From positions 1 through 64,000 of the forward strand of contig NZ_JACJQU010000018.1 of the NCBI RefSeq assembly GCF_014696825.1: a stretch of DNA of 64,000 bases, in the 5' to 3' direction. The position numbers and the translations under genes were made by a program. The notes under the pieces were generated by a model. It ran no database searches. It had not been told where the DNA came from and saw only the letters and a program-made list of their open reading frames with translations. Position 1 is the stretch's first letter. Every line of letters begins with the position of its first letter. This DNA comes from Anabaena sphaerica FACHB-251. GTDB lineage: Bacteria; Cyanobacteriota; Cyanobacteriia; Cyanobacteriales; Nostocaceae. Positions 16,901-26,642 of this stretch are shown here, piece by piece.

Positions 16901-19900
16901 AAACTTGGGTATTTGGGCAAGCCGTTCCCGAAATAGACCCAGAAGGAAACGTGACAGGATATGTGGGAACAATCACTGACATCAGTAGTCGCAAAAAGGC
17001 AGAAGAAGCCTTGCGCCGTAGTGAGAAGCTTTATCGCACCTTAGTAGATAACTTTCCTAATGGTGCGGTTGTGCTATTTGACCATGACCTACGATATTTA
17101 CTAGTTGGAGGCTTAGGACTAGCTTCTGTAGGTCTCAATAAAGCAGAAATGGAAGGAAAAACGATTTGGGAAATCTTTCCCGCAGAAGTGTGTGAAATTA
17201 TCGCCCCTGTTGCTGTGCAAGCATTGGCTGGAGAATCAGTGACTTCGGAAGTTCCTTATGGCGATCGCGTCTACGTTACCCATCATATTCCTGTGCCAGA
17301 TGAGCAGGGGAATGTGATTGCTGGCATGGTCATGACCCAAGATTTCACCGATCGCAAAAAGGCAGAACAAGAGCGCGATCGCCTGCTGCAAATTTTAGAA
17401 TCACAAAATCAGACTTTAGAAGCCCAAGTAACCGAACGCACATCTGAGTTGCAACAAAGCAAAGAACGATTCCGCACTCTCGTCGAAACATCCAGTGATT
17501 GGGTATGGGAAGTGAATGAATTTGGAGCTTACACCTATGCTAGTCCGCAAATCATTAACCTTTTGGGATATTCCCCAGAAGAAGTTTTTGGCAAGACTCC
17601 GTTTGATTTAATGCCACCAGCAGAAGCAGAACGAGTATTGAACGAGTTTATGAAATTCGTTTCAGTTCAAGCTCCCTTTCAATGCTTAGAAAATACTAAC
17701 CGCCATAAAGATGGACGACTGATTACTTTAGAAACGAGTGCAGTTCCCATTTTTGATAAGGATAGACAATTTCGCGGCTATCGTGGCATTGATCGAGATA
17801 TTACGGCAAGAAAACTTTCAGAAGCAGCTTTACGCCAAAATGAAGCTCGTTTCCAGCGGATTGCAGCCAATATCCCTGGTGTCATGTATCAATATATTCT
17901 CCATCCTGACGGCTCCTACAAATTTGTATATATGAGCGATCGCTGTCGAGAACTGTTTGAACTAGAACCGGCTACCATTCAAGAAGATGCAAATGCCATC
18001 TTTGACTTGATCCACCCAGAGGATTTCCCCTCATTGCCGGAGTCGATCGCCCATTCAGCCCACTCCTTGCAGCAATGGTCTTGGGAGGGAAGATTTATGA
18101 CCCCATCAGGTCGTCTCAAATGGATGCAGGGTATTTCCCAACCCCAACAGCAAGCTAACGGCGATATTTTATGGGATGGGTTAATTCTCGATATCAGCGA
18201 ACGTAAACAAATCGAAATTGCCCTTCATAACCTGTCAGACCGATTAGATTTGGCGATCAAGTCTGGTCAAATTGGCATTTGGGACTGGGATATTATCAAC
18301 AATCATCTCGTCTGGGATGACCGGATGTACGAACTCTATGGAGTCAAAGCCTCAGATTTTCCAGGTGCTTATCAAGTATGGGAAGCAGGCTTACATCCCG
18401 ACGATCTTCTATCTGGTCGCACCGCTATTCAAGAAGCCATTGCCGGAACAAAGGACTTTGAGCCTGAATTCAGGGTTGTCTGCCCTGATGGCACAATCAA
18501 GTTTATCAAAGCCTACGCGATCGTACAGCGTAACTCCCAAGGTAAAGCTCAACGGATGATCGGCATTAACTTTGACATTACCGAGCGCAAACAATCAGAA
18601 GCCAAGTTACAGGCAGCAGAAGTACAACTCCGCAGCCTATCAGATCGCCTCAAGTTGGCAGTTAAATCCGCAAAGATTGGCATTTGGGACTTAGATTTGG
18701 TCAACGATTCCCTGGTGTGGGACGAGCGGATGTATCAACTCTTCGGTATTTCCCCCATGAGTTTTGACCCAAGTCAGGGAGCTTGGGCAAAATTTGAAGG
18801 ATTTGTCCATCCGGATGACATAGTTACAGTTCGTGAGACTGTCCAACAAGTCATTGCCGAAGATAAAGAACTAGATACCGAGTTTAGAATTATCTTACCC
18901 AATGGCACAACTAGCATCCTTAAAGCCTATGCACTAGTTCAGCACAATTCCCAAGGACAAGCCCAACGGATGATCGGTATTAACTACGACATCACCAAGC
19001 GCAGACAGGAAGAACTGGAAAATCAACACCTCAAAGAACGCCTACAATTCGTCCTTTCAGCCAGTCCAGCAGTCATCTACACCTGTCAAGCTTCTGGGAA
19101 TTTTGATGCCACCTTTATCAGCGACAATGTGCAGAATGTTCTAGGCTATACAGCAGAAGAATGCTTGAGAGAACCAAATTTCTGGTTGAATCACATCCAC
19201 CCAGAAGACATATCGCAAATCTTGGCAGACCTATCCGATATAGAAGATAAGGAATATTACCCATACCAATATCGCTTCCGTCACAAAGATGGTAATTATC
19301 TGTGGATAGAGGATGAATATCGCCTGGTGCGGGATCAAGCCGGACAAGCTGTGGAAATTATTGGCTATTTTGTTGATATCAGCGAACAGCAAGCTGCATT
19401 TCGTGAACGTGAACTAGCAGAAGCTGAAATTATCCGCAGTCGGGATTTGCGAGAGGCGATTTTTCATGAATCAGCTGATGCTCTATTCTTGGTTGATAGA
19501 GAAACGGTCAAAACTATAGACTGTAACCAACGGGCAGTGGAGTTGTTTGCAGCTACCAATAAAACCGACCTGATTGGGATTGAAGGACATGAGTTACAAA
19601 AAGAGCAATTCACCGCCGAAGATATACAAGCCATTATGGATGAAATGAGTACCCAAGGCTTTTGGAGTCGGGAAATTGAATATAAGACCTTCAATGGTGA
19701 GTCATTTTGGGGTAACTTGGCCGCTAAGGAAATTACCGTAGCCGATCAGAAAATGAACCTGGTGCGGGTGACAGATATTAGTCAACGCAAACTAGCAGAG
19801 GCTCAACTGCAAGAAACAAATAAACAACTTGCGGCTTTTAATGAAGAACTCGCCCGCGCTACCCGTCTTAAAGATGAGTTTCTAGCAAATATGAGTCATG

Positions 19901-21024
19901 AACTACGCACCCCCCTCAATGCCATTTTGGGTTTATCAGAAGGTTTGCAAGATGAAGTGTTTGGAGTCATCAATGAGAAACAAAGACAAAGTTTGCGAAC
20001 CATCGAGGGCAGCGGAAAACACCTATTAGAACTAATTAACGACATCCTGGATTTATCAAAAATTGAAGCTGGACAGATGGAATTACATTGCATCCCCACA
20101 GCCATCAGCCCGCTTTGTCAATCCAGTTTGGCATTTATCAGACAGCAGGCTCTACAAAAACGCATCCAGCTTGAGGTGAAGATTCAGCCCAATCTGCCAG
20201 AACTGTCGCTGGATGAACGACGCATTCGCCAGGTTTTGATTAACCTGCTGAATAATGCTGTAAAATTTACACCAGAAGGCGGGCGAATCACCTTAGAAGT
20301 TACCCGCCAACAAATTGCCCCAGCAGCAGAGATGACATCCTTTCAAGATTTTATTCGCATTGCCGTAATTGATACTGGCATCGGTATTGCCCCAGAAAAT
20401 CTCAACAAACTGTTTCAACCCTTCATCCAAATTGATAGTGCCTTAAACCGCCAATATACTGGCACTGGTTTGGGGCTGGCTCTTGTCAAGCGGCTTGTAG
20501 AAATACATGGTGGTAAGGTAGAGGTAAGCAGTGAACTCGGTGTAGGAAGTTGCTTTAGTGTAAATTTATTCTATAACAATTTATCTGATGTTGTCCCTGA
20601 GTTAGTGAACCAGGCATCATCTGATTTAAGCTCTATTTTCCCAGAAACAGCACAGGAATCACCCTTAATTTTGCTGGCAGAAGATAATGAAGCTAATATT
20701 TTTACTATCTCTAACTATTTAGAGGCCACAGGATACCGCCTCATCGTGGCGAAAAACGGTCAAGAAGCAATTGACCTGAGCAAATCCCAACTTCCCAACT
20801 TAATTTTAATGGATGTGCAAATGCCAGAAGTAGACGGTTTAGAGGCAATGAGGCAAATTCGATTAGACTCGCAATTAGTAAATATTCCCATTATTGCCCT
20901 GACAGCTTTAGCTATGCCGGGTGATCAGGAAAAATGTTTAGCAGCTGGCGCTAACGACTATCTCACAAAACCTGTCAGACTCAAGCAACTGGCAAGCATC
21001 ATCAAACAGTTTTTACTCTGTTGA
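13990..21024 (+). CDS. Giant hybrid histidine kinase: REC-GAF-12 PAS-HisKA-HATPase-REC
   Basis: A 2344-residue soluble sensor kinase. An N-terminal receiver-like domain (5-130) has Asn59 where the phospho-Asp is expected (LILINYQLSD). A GAF domain (about 145-345) resembles red/green cyanobacteriochromes: a DTCY motif (Cys213) and the chromophore-type ACH (Cys241-His242) before VKANLVVPI, but it has a Lys-rich insertion at about 262-300. About twelve PAS/PAC units follow (366-1935), including two near-identical tandem pairs (630-757/757-882 and 1417-1540/1552-1680). HisKA has His1970 (NMSHELRTP), HATPase is intact (DTGIGI, GTGLGLAL), and the C-terminal receiver keeps Asp2275 (LMDVQMP). It autophosphorylates and relays internally; the partner and output are unknown. 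It is followed 4 bases later by a second hybrid kinase. Confidence 0.92.
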   Translation: MAISHYSILILEDSPEDRVLYCRYLNQDKIATYDFIEVETGLEALQKLGQTSPDLILINYQLSDMNGLEFLKKLKFQFSSLEIPVIMLAGQGNESIAVQAMKSGCQDYIVKSKITRAGLCRAVHTALEKTHLNQRIRIQNQQQQLLAGISLRIRQFFRLEEILSTSVQEVREFLKADRVIVYQFDHQMNGKIVAESVLPQWKALLNSQVKDTCYQEIQEIADLNGTIRAMPDIYNAGLTACHIDVLERFQVKANLVVPILLNKEAREQKKQGKQGKQKKKDTSWESNLVSSHFVSKFSSQVLWGLIFVHQCSRTREWETTELGLLQQLSVQMALAIQQAELYENLQNLNTALEQKVEERTKELQASERRFRAIFNNTFQFTGLLTTEGILLEANQTALNFGGIQLEEVINRPFWEAHWWTISPETQDNLRQAIARAAQGEFIRYEVDVLGGGGEIVTIDFSIRPLKDESEQVLMLITEGRDISDKKRIERERQEALKALKASEAELRGLFNAMVDVILVTDRQGRYLKIAPTNADKLYRPAEDLLGKTVHEVLPNHIADRFMGVIQETLATQQPSQCEYSLQIGKKEVWFSAKVSPISQETVIWAARDITEAKHNEIIHEQAEKALQENQILLKLIMDSLPMAIFWKDRNSRYLGCNRQLLLDAGLSSYTEIIGKTDFDMVWRDQAPLYQAGDRIVIETGQSQFNIEEPFTKTGNINRWLRTNKIPLHNPEGEIFGVLVSYEDITERKQMEQALQENQILLQVVMDSLPMAIFWKDRNSRFLGCNRQLLLDAGLSSYTEIIGKTDFDMPWRDQAPLYQAGDRIVIESGQANFNIEEALIKSDNRTIWLRTNKIPLHNPEGEIFGVLASYEDITERKEMEQALQESQRRYATLATSAPVGIYRTDAVGNCLYVNNRWCENSGLTPQEAAGCGWKRALHPEDRDLVETQWDHFVQTGEKFSLEYRFVRPDGVETWVFGQAVPEIDPEGNVTGYVGTITDISSRKKAEEALRRSEKLYRTLVDNFPNGAVVLFDHDLRYLLVGGLGLASVGLNKAEMEGKTIWEIFPAEVCEIIAPVAVQALAGESVTSEVPYGDRVYVTHHIPVPDEQGNVIAGMVMTQDFTDRKKAEQERDRLLQILESQNQTLEAQVTERTSELQQSKERFRTLVETSSDWVWEVNEFGAYTYASPQIINLLGYSPEEVFGKTPFDLMPPAEAERVLNEFMKFVSVQAPFQCLENTNRHKDGRLITLETSAVPIFDKDRQFRGYRGIDRDITARKLSEAALRQNEARFQRIAANIPGVMYQYILHPDGSYKFVYMSDRCRELFELEPATIQEDANAIFDLIHPEDFPSLPESIAHSAHSLQQWSWEGRFMTPSGRLKWMQGISQPQQQANGDILWDGLILDISERKQIEIALHNLSDRLDLAIKSGQIGIWDWDIINNHLVWDDRMYELYGVKASDFPGAYQVWEAGLHPDDLLSGRTAIQEAIAGTKDFEPEFRVVCPDGTIKFIKAYAIVQRNSQGKAQRMIGINFDITERKQSEAKLQAAEVQLRSLSDRLKLAVKSAKIGIWDLDLVNDSLVWDERMYQLFGISPMSFDPSQGAWAKFEGFVHPDDIVTVRETVQQVIAEDKELDTEFRIILPNGTTSILKAYALVQHNSQGQAQRMIGINYDITKRRQEELENQHLKERLQFVLSASPAVIYTCQASGNFDATFISDNVQNVLGYTAEECLREPNFWLNHIHPEDISQILADLSDIEDKEYYPYQYRFRHKDGNYLWIEDEYRLVRDQAGQAVEIIGYFVDISEQQAAFRERELAEAEIIRSRDLREAIFHESADALFLVDRETVKTIDCNQRAVELFAATNKTDLIGIEGHELQKEQFTAEDIQAIMDEMSTQGFWSREIEYKTFNGESFWGNLAAKEITVADQKMNLVRVTDISQRKLAEAQLQETNKQLAAFNEELARATRLKDEFLANMSHELRTPLNAILGLSEGLQDEVFGVINEKQRQSLRTIEGSGKHLLELINDILDLSKIEAGQMELHCIPTAISPLCQSSLAFIRQQALQKRIQLEVKIQPNLPELSLDERRIRQVLINLLNNAVKFTPEGGRITLEVTRQQIAPAAEMTSFQDFIRIAVIDTGIGIAPENLNKLFQPFIQIDSALNRQYTGTGLGLALVKRLVEIHGGKVEVSSELGVGSCFSVNLFYNNLSDVVPELVNQASSDLSSIFPETAQESPLILLAEDNEANIFTISNYLEATGYRLIVAKNGQEAIDLSKSQLPNLILMDVQMPEVDGLEAMRQIRLDSQLVNIPIIALTALAMPGDQEKCLAAGANDYLTKPVRLKQLASIIKQFLLC

Positions 21025-21028
21025 AAAC

Positions 21029-24000
21029 ATGAATAGCCACCCTTATCACCAGTGGATTATCAAGACAGTGGGGACAGCATCATTACGGCGGATGCTGATT
21101 GTTCCGTTTGTCTTACAAATTGTCGGTTTTGTCGCCCTGGTTGGCTATTTTTCCTATCAAAACGGCTCTCTGGCGGTGAATAAACTGGTTGTTGATTTAC
21201 AGTCAGAAATTAATAATCGCATTGAGCAGAAAATTACTAATTATTTTAACGCGCCTGTCAAAATTAATCAGTTGAATGTGGATGCTTACGAATCTGGACA
21301 ACTGAACCTGTTTAATTTTCAGGCAACGGGTCAGTATTTTACCAAACAGTTGCGAACCTTTGGTACTAGTTATATCCAATTTGCTACAGCTAGAGGCGAA
21401 TATATTGGTGCGGGTGATTATGGTTCAGGTCGCGCCCAAATTGAAGAAATTCCTTTAGGGGCAGAATTGGGAAAGTCCTATAAATATGATACAAATCTGG
21501 CAGGTGAACGCACTCGCTTAGTTTCTGTCCAAGCTTATGACCCCAGACGGGAAGCTTGGTTCTCCAATGTGGTTAAGGCAGGTAAACCGGTCTGGAGCGA
21601 GATATACAACTGGGACACAAATCCAGAAATTATGTCAATTGCCGCCAGCTATCCACTTTATGATCGTCAAGGTAAATTTATTGGCGCTCTCGGTACGGAT
21701 TTGAGTCTGACTTACATTAGCAATTTTTTGAGACAAATTAAACTGGGTTCTTCTGGTAAGGCATTTATTCTGGAACGGTCGGGAATGCTGGTTGCTAGTT
21801 CGGCCAAAGAAGCGCCATTTCGGATGGTGAATGGTCAAGCAAAGCGGTTACAAATCCTCAATAGTCAAGATTTTGTAATTCGGGAAGTTGCCACCAACAT
21901 CCAAAAACAATGGGGTGATTTGGCAAAGATTGACGCAAATGAACAAATACAAGTCAAAATCAAAGGAAAAACATATTTTGTCCTAGTTTCTCGCTGGCAA
22001 GACAATCTTGGTTTGGACTGGTTGGTTGTGAGCGTCTTGCCAGAATCCGACTTTATGACAGAAATTCAGGCTGCAACTAAGAAAACCATTTTCTTGTGCG
22101 GTGTGGCTTTTTTGCTCTCAACAGCAATGGGATTATTAACGACCCAATTAATTGCCCAACCACTGCTGAGATTAATTTTAGCTGCTAGACAGATTGCTCA
22201 AGGAGATTTTCAGGAAATATCCCCAATTTCTACCCCAATTGTTGAAGTTCGAGAACTGTCCCATTCCTTTCACCAAATGGCACAGCAATTACAGCGATCA
22301 TTTACTGAACTGGCAGATAGCAAGGCAGAACTTGATCAATTTTTGGAAAGTTTGCCCATAGGCGTAGCGATTCATGGTATCGATGGGTCTGTAGTCTACT
22401 TGAACCGGGTTGGTAAATCTCTGCTAGGAGTGGAAAAGATTCCTGAACAGGATCAAGATGATTTGGCTACTGCTTATCAACTTTATGTGGAAGGAACTAA
22501 CCAACTCTATCCCAGAGGTAGATTACCCGCAATGCGGGCATTACAGGGAGAGTGTCTAAAGATTGAAGACATTGAAGTTCACTGCAACGGCAGGATAATA
22601 CCAGCCGCAGTATGGGCAACGCCAATTTTTGACCATAATGGTGTAATTACTCATGCTATTACTGCATTTCAGGATATTACGTATCGCAAACAAGCCGAAC
22701 GGATTCTCACTAACTATAATGCCGCACTAGAAAGACAAATCGCTGCTAAAACTGCCGAATTACGTGATCAGGAAGCTCGATTTCGTGCCATTGTGGAGTT
22801 GCAAACAGAATTAATTGCCCGCAGTCGTGCCGATGGTATACTGACTTTTGTGAATGATGCCTTCTGTCGTTACTTTGGGGTGAATACTGAAGATATTTTG
22901 GGGCATAGCTACAAACCTTTTGTTTTTCCAGAGGATTGTGAGCTAGTATTTGCAAATTTGGCGAATATGTCCCTGAACAATCCCGTTTCTACTATTGAAA
23001 ATCGCGTCATTGCCAATGGTGAGGTGCGGTGGATGCAGTGGAATCATCGGATGATTTTCGATCAAGAAAACCGCTTTGTGGAATTGCAAGCAGTAGGTCG
23101 AGATATCACAGATAAAAAACGTGCAGAAATGGCTTTGGCAGTGCGGGAACGCTATCTTTCAACTTTGGTGAGCGTCCAGAAGTACCTTTTAGTTCATGAC
23201 TCTGATACTACCTATTACACACAAATTTTGCAATGGTTAGGAGAAACAGCATCTGCATCCCGGATCTATCTGTTTGAAAATAATCATGATGCTGCTGGTA
23301 ATCTGGTGACAAGTCAGAAATCTGAATGGTGTAACCAAGGAATTGATCCTGAAGTCGATAATCCTGCCCTGCAAAATGTTGTCTATGCAGAATTCTTACC
23401 ACGATGGTTAGAACTTCTTTCTAGTGGCAAGATTATCAACGGTGTGGTGATTGATTTTCCAGATAGTGAACGAGAAATTCTAGAACCTCAGGGAATTCTG
23501 GCTATCTTAATCCTACCTTTGTTGGTAAATGGTCAGTTCTGGGGTTTTATTGGCTTTGATAATTGTGTATCTGCTCAAATTTGGGAACCAGCTGAGGTAA
23601 ACTTGCTCAGTGCGGCTGCTTCGGCGATTTCCGCACATCTAGAACGGCAAAAAGCTAGACGTGAACTTGTGGATGCTAAAGAGGCTGCTGAAACTGCCAA
23701 CCGTACCAAAAGCCAGTTTCTTACCAGTATGAGTCATGAGTTACGGACTCCGCTAAATGCCATTATTGGATTTAGCCAGTTACTAGAAACAGATGCCACT
23801 TTGCAAGTAGAACAAAAAGATTTTATTAACACAATCAATCAAAGTGGTGAACATCTACTTTCACTCATTGATGATGTGCTAGAAATGTCCAAGATTGAAG
23901 CGGGCAAAGTATTTTTAAATGAAAAATCTTTTCACCTGCGGCAGTTGTTGACTACTTTGATGAATATGCTACGTCAACAAACAGAATCTAAAGGATTGTC

Positions 24001-24823
24001 TTTGGAGTTGCAACTTGCAGAAAACCTCCCGGATTCAATCATCACTGATGATGCTAAATTGCGTCAGGTGTTGATTAATTTATTGGGTAATGCTATTAAG
24101 TTTACTGATAATGGTGGTATTACCCTGCGGGTTGGAAATATGGAATCTCTGGGTAAAGGCTATCATCTGTTTTTTGAAGTGGAAGATACAGGATCGGGTA
24201 TTGCAAAAGAGGAATTGGATACCATTTTTGATGTTTTTGGACAATCTGAATCAGGTAAGCAATCGCATACAGGAACTGGGTTAGGTTTGTCTATCAGTCG
24301 CAAGTTTGTAGAACTCATGGGGGGACAAGTGACAGTACAAAGTACCCTGGGTGTCGGTAGTAAATTCCGGTTTGATATTCAAGTCCAGGTGGTTAAGGCA
24401 CAAGCTTTGGAAGATGAAGATTCTCAAACCACCCCCTTGAGTTCTGCCACAGTCTTGGTTGTTGATGATAATGCCGTAAATCGCAAATTTGCCTTATTGA
24501 TGTTGAAACGTTTGGGATACCAAGCTCAAGCTGTAGATGGTGGAGAAAAAGCAATTTCAGTATTGCAACGGCAGCATTTTGAGGTGATATTGATGGACGT
24601 ACAAATGCCTGGTATGGATGGACTGGAAACAACTCAAAGAATTCGTGCTTTGTACAGCGATTGGCTTGTCCAGCGCCAAGGAGATCATCGCAAACAACCA
24701 ATTATTATTGGCTTTACTGCCGATATTTCTCCCGAAACCCGTGATAAATGTTTAGCTATGGGGATGAATGATTTTCTTTCTAAGCCAGTCAAACTAGAAA
24801 GATTGCAACAAGCTTTACTTTGA
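21029..24823 (+). CDS. Membrane hybrid histidine kinase: Cache-HAMP-PAS-PAS-GAF-HisKA-HATPase-REC
   Basis: A 1264-residue kinase. One membrane helix near residues 20-40, a periplasmic dCache-type sensor (about 45-345, with DPRREAWFSNVVKAGKPVWS and GALGTDLSL), a second helix (about 350-375), HAMP, two PAS units (about 435-555 and 580-695), a GAF (about 700-865), HisKA with His903, HATPase (DTGSGI, GTGLGLSISRK) and a receiver with Asp1190 (LMDVQMPGMDG). The Cache domain suggests sensing of a small extracellular ligand. It starts 4 bases after the giant kinase stop, so the two are almost certainly co-transcribed and translationally linked, possibly forming one relay. Confidence 0.92.
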   Translation: MNSHPYHQWIIKTVGTASLRRMLIVPFVLQIVGFVALVGYFSYQNGSLAVNKLVVDLQSEINNRIEQKITNYFNAPVKINQLNVDAYESGQLNLFNFQATGQYFTKQLRTFGTSYIQFATARGEYIGAGDYGSGRAQIEEIPLGAELGKSYKYDTNLAGERTRLVSVQAYDPRREAWFSNVVKAGKPVWSEIYNWDTNPEIMSIAASYPLYDRQGKFIGALGTDLSLTYISNFLRQIKLGSSGKAFILERSGMLVASSAKEAPFRMVNGQAKRLQILNSQDFVIREVATNIQKQWGDLAKIDANEQIQVKIKGKTYFVLVSRWQDNLGLDWLVVSVLPESDFMTEIQAATKKTIFLCGVAFLLSTAMGLLTTQLIAQPLLRLILAARQIAQGDFQEISPISTPIVEVRELSHSFHQMAQQLQRSFTELADSKAELDQFLESLPIGVAIHGIDGSVVYLNRVGKSLLGVEKIPEQDQDDLATAYQLYVEGTNQLYPRGRLPAMRALQGECLKIEDIEVHCNGRIIPAAVWATPIFDHNGVITHAITAFQDITYRKQAERILTNYNAALERQIAAKTAELRDQEARFRAIVELQTELIARSRADGILTFVNDAFCRYFGVNTEDILGHSYKPFVFPEDCELVFANLANMSLNNPVSTIENRVIANGEVRWMQWNHRMIFDQENRFVELQAVGRDITDKKRAEMALAVRERYLSTLVSVQKYLLVHDSDTTYYTQILQWLGETASASRIYLFENNHDAAGNLVTSQKSEWCNQGIDPEVDNPALQNVVYAEFLPRWLELLSSGKIINGVVIDFPDSEREILEPQGILAILILPLLVNGQFWGFIGFDNCVSAQIWEPAEVNLLSAAASAISAHLERQKARRELVDAKEAAETANRTKSQFLTSMSHELRTPLNAIIGFSQLLETDATLQVEQKDFINTINQSGEHLLSLIDDVLEMSKIEAGKVFLNEKSFHLRQLLTTLMNMLRQQTESKGLSLELQLAENLPDSIITDDAKLRQVLINLLGNAIKFTDNGGITLRVGNMESLGKGYHLFFEVEDTGSGIAKEELDTIFDVFGQSESGKQSHTGTGLGLSISRKFVELMGGQVTVQSTLGVGSKFRFDIQVQVVKAQALEDEDSQTTPLSSATVLVVDDNAVNRKFALLMLKRLGYQAQAVDGGEKAISVLQRQHFEVILMDVQMPGMDGLETTQRIRALYSDWLVQRQGDHRKQPIIIGFTADISPETRDKCLAMGMNDFLSKPVKLERLQQALL

Positions 24824-24880
24824 ATTTAACAAAAAGCAATAAATATCTAAAATTTTAGGAATGGAGTCAACAAGTCGTCA

Positions 24881-25504
24881 ATGAATATTAGTAATTTATT
24901 TTCAGCGGGTGGTGTGGTCATGTGGCCGCTACTGTTTTTTTCTGTCTTAGCAGTAGCACTTGTTATTGAACGGCTTACTTTTTGGATAAAAATCAGTGGT
25001 CGCCAAGATCATGTAGTTCGGGAGGTGTTAAAGTTTTATCGTCAAGGTAATGTGGTTAGTGCTTTAGATCATTTGCACAAAAACGCTGATTTACCCATTG
25101 CTCGAATTTTTTTAGCAGCTTTGGAATTAGAAGAACCCACCCCAGAAGAATTCCGCTTGGCCTTAGAAAGCGAAGCACAGGGAGAAATTCCTTTGCTGAA
25201 AAGGTTCCAAAACATTTTTGATACAATTATTGGTCTTGCTCCTCTGTTGGGACTTCTGGGTACAGTTTTGGGCTTAATTTCTTCTTTTGCATCTCTGAAT
25301 ATTGGTGATGTGGGAGGTAGTAAAACAGCCGATGTCACAGCGGGAATTAGTGAAGCCTTGGTATCTACAGCAGCGGGATTAGTTGTAGCTATCGTTACGC
25401 TTTTTTTTGCTAATACTTTTCGGGGACTTTATATTCGTCAAATTGCTTGGATTCAAGAATATGGCGGACAGTTAGAATTACTCTACCGTCGTCATCGTCA
25501 ATAA
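24881..25504 (+). CDS. MotA/TolQ/ExbB proton-channel family protein
   Basis: A 207-residue protein with three predicted membrane helices: near residues 12-30 (WPLLFFSVLAVALVIERLTF), about 115-140 (TIIGLAPLLGLLGTVLGLISSF) and about 155-180 (ALVSTAAGLVVAIVTLFF). The GLLGTVxGLI and TAAGLxVAI motifs are those of ExbB/TolQ channel helices. ExbB units normally work with an ExbD/TolR partner to power outer-membrane uptake, but no such gene is adjacent here. It lies 57 bases after the Cache kinase in the same direction, so it may be its operon-mate or an independent gene. Confidence 0.9.
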   Translation: MNISNLFSAGGVVMWPLLFFSVLAVALVIERLTFWIKISGRQDHVVREVLKFYRQGNVVSALDHLHKNADLPIARIFLAALELEEPTPEEFRLALESEAQGEIPLLKRFQNIFDTIIGLAPLLGLLGTVLGLISSFASLNIGDVGGSKTADVTAGISEALVSTAAGLVVAIVTLFFANTFRGLYIRQIAWIQEYGGQLELLYRRHRQ

Positions 25505-25556
25505 CCGCTATGTTTAGATAAAAAGCAAGCGGCTGATATAGCCGCAATATTATCAA

Positions 25557-25647
25557 TAGACATCTCCGGTAATTAAATGTGCGTGGTTTGAAACCCTTGT
25601 AGAGACGTTCCGGCGGAACGTCTCGACCATATTTCCGGAGAGGTCTA
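25557..25647 (+). repeat. 91-bp palindromic repeat (family A)
   Basis: Nearly identical to the copy in the CsbD gene (606-696); one base in the hairpin arm differs (CTCGACC). It sits in the convergent gap between the ExbB-like gene and the pentapeptide gene, seven bases beyond the latter's 3' end. Confidence 0.9.
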
Positions 25648-25653
25648 ATATAG

Positions 25654-26055
25654 TTAGGGAAGATTCGCTGATTCTCTCATCTTTATACCTGCTTGCACTA
25701 AATCGAAATTTGGGGGAAAATGGGTGTTATGGTCACAATCTGCTTTTTCTAAGTGGGTTCCTTGTAAATCAGCTTGACGCAGATCCGCAGAAAACAACAT
25801 CGCACCTCGCAAATCTGCATTTTGTAAATTAGCTTGACTCAAATCGGCAAAACTCAAATCACATCCTCGCAGATTAGCACCGCTGAGGTTAGCCGTACTT
25901 AAATCAGCATAGCTGAGGTCAGATCCTTTCAAGTCAACGCCTTGCAAATTAGCATCACCTAATTCTGCTTTTTCAAAGTCTCGTTTTCCGATTGCATATT
26001 CCTCGACAACAGTAGCAGCACTATGAAATGGCTGTTGAAAATTTACTTCAGGCAT
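25654..26055 (-). CDS. Pentapeptide-repeat protein
   Basis: A 133-residue protein. After a roughly 35-residue N-terminal segment it has about 15 consecutive A(D/N)LxX pentapeptides (residues about 36-115, for example ANLQGVDLKGSDLSYADL), which form a right-handed square beta-helix. A short unique tail (HFPPNFDLVQAGIKM) closes it. Functions vary widely in this fold and are mostly unknown in cyanobacteria, which have many of them. Its 5' region contains one of the TGAGGA boxes (26180-26200), about 125-145 bases ahead of its ATG. Confidence 0.88.
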   Translation of the reverse strand: MPEVNFQQPFHSAATVVEEYAIGKRDFEKAELGDANLQGVDLKGSDLSYADLSTANLSGANLRGCDLSFADLSQANLQNADLRGAMLFSADLRQADLQGTHLEKADCDHNTHFPPNFDLVQAGIKMRESANLP

Positions 26056-26460
26056 AAAACAGCCTCACAATTTATTTAAATTTTTTTAACTGGGTTGATT
26101 TCACCATTTGACCTGATTATATAACCAATTAACCATAAAATAAATCCAGTAGTAACATAAGTTTGCGTTTTTTTGTGTTTCCTCACAAGTTCCTCAAATT
26201 CTGATAGTAGTTTGAAACTATCAAGCAATTATAGACAATTGTGCTAGATATATTGAGGCATTTGAACCTAAATTGAAAATTTGAGGATTTGTTATGGCTG
26301 TTATAAAAGTGGTGTTCATAACTATGATACTCTACCCCTTTTATCGATTTTGTCAATACATCGCTAGAATCCTGACGAAGATAAATTAAGAACTCTAAAT
26401 TTTAGTATTTTCACAGGCTTCAATTCAGATTGCTATGAAAACATAAATAAAAGTAACATC
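26056..26460. other. Divergent intergenic region with a TGAGGA box
   Basis: About 400 AT-rich bases between divergent genes. It holds the exact 21-bp box at 26180-26200 and a weaker look-alike near 26279-26298 (TTTGAGGATTTG). No other signal was recognised. Confidence 0.5.
26180..26200 (-). promoter_or_regulatory. TGAGGA direct-repeat box (exact copy)
   Basis: TCCTCACAAGTTCCTCAAAT plus one T, identical to the boxes at 41145, 41261 and 57504. On the minus strand it contains TGAGGA twice with an 11-bp period. It lies between the pentapeptide gene and the 46-codon ORF/endopeptidase/acyl-CoA synthetase genes. Confidence 0.6.
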
Positions 26461-26601
26461 ATGACCAACATTATCTGGGATAAACTTTATCAAATCTTCC
26501 AAAGTTATGTAGCTTTAAAACCAGGAGAAAACCTACAGCAATGGGAGCATGAACTAGCAAGGAAATGTTGCCAAGATATTGAAATACAAGTGACTCATTA
26601 G
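26461..26601 (+). CDS. Small hypothetical protein (46 aa)
   Basis: ATG at 26461 reads MTNIIWDKLYQIFQSYVALK and ends ...KCCQDIEIQVTH at 26601. It is hydrophilic with two Trp and an adjacent Cys pair. It ends 41 bases before the hydrogenase-type endopeptidase gene in the same direction, so it is probably the first gene of that operon. I do not recognise the family. Its protein-like composition and placement make a real gene plausible. Confidence 0.5.
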   Translation: MTNIIWDKLYQIFQSYVALKPGENLQQWEHELARKCCQDIEIQVTH

Positions 26602-26642
26602 TATCGGAAAATGAGTTATTAAATCAAAAAGGTTAAAAAATA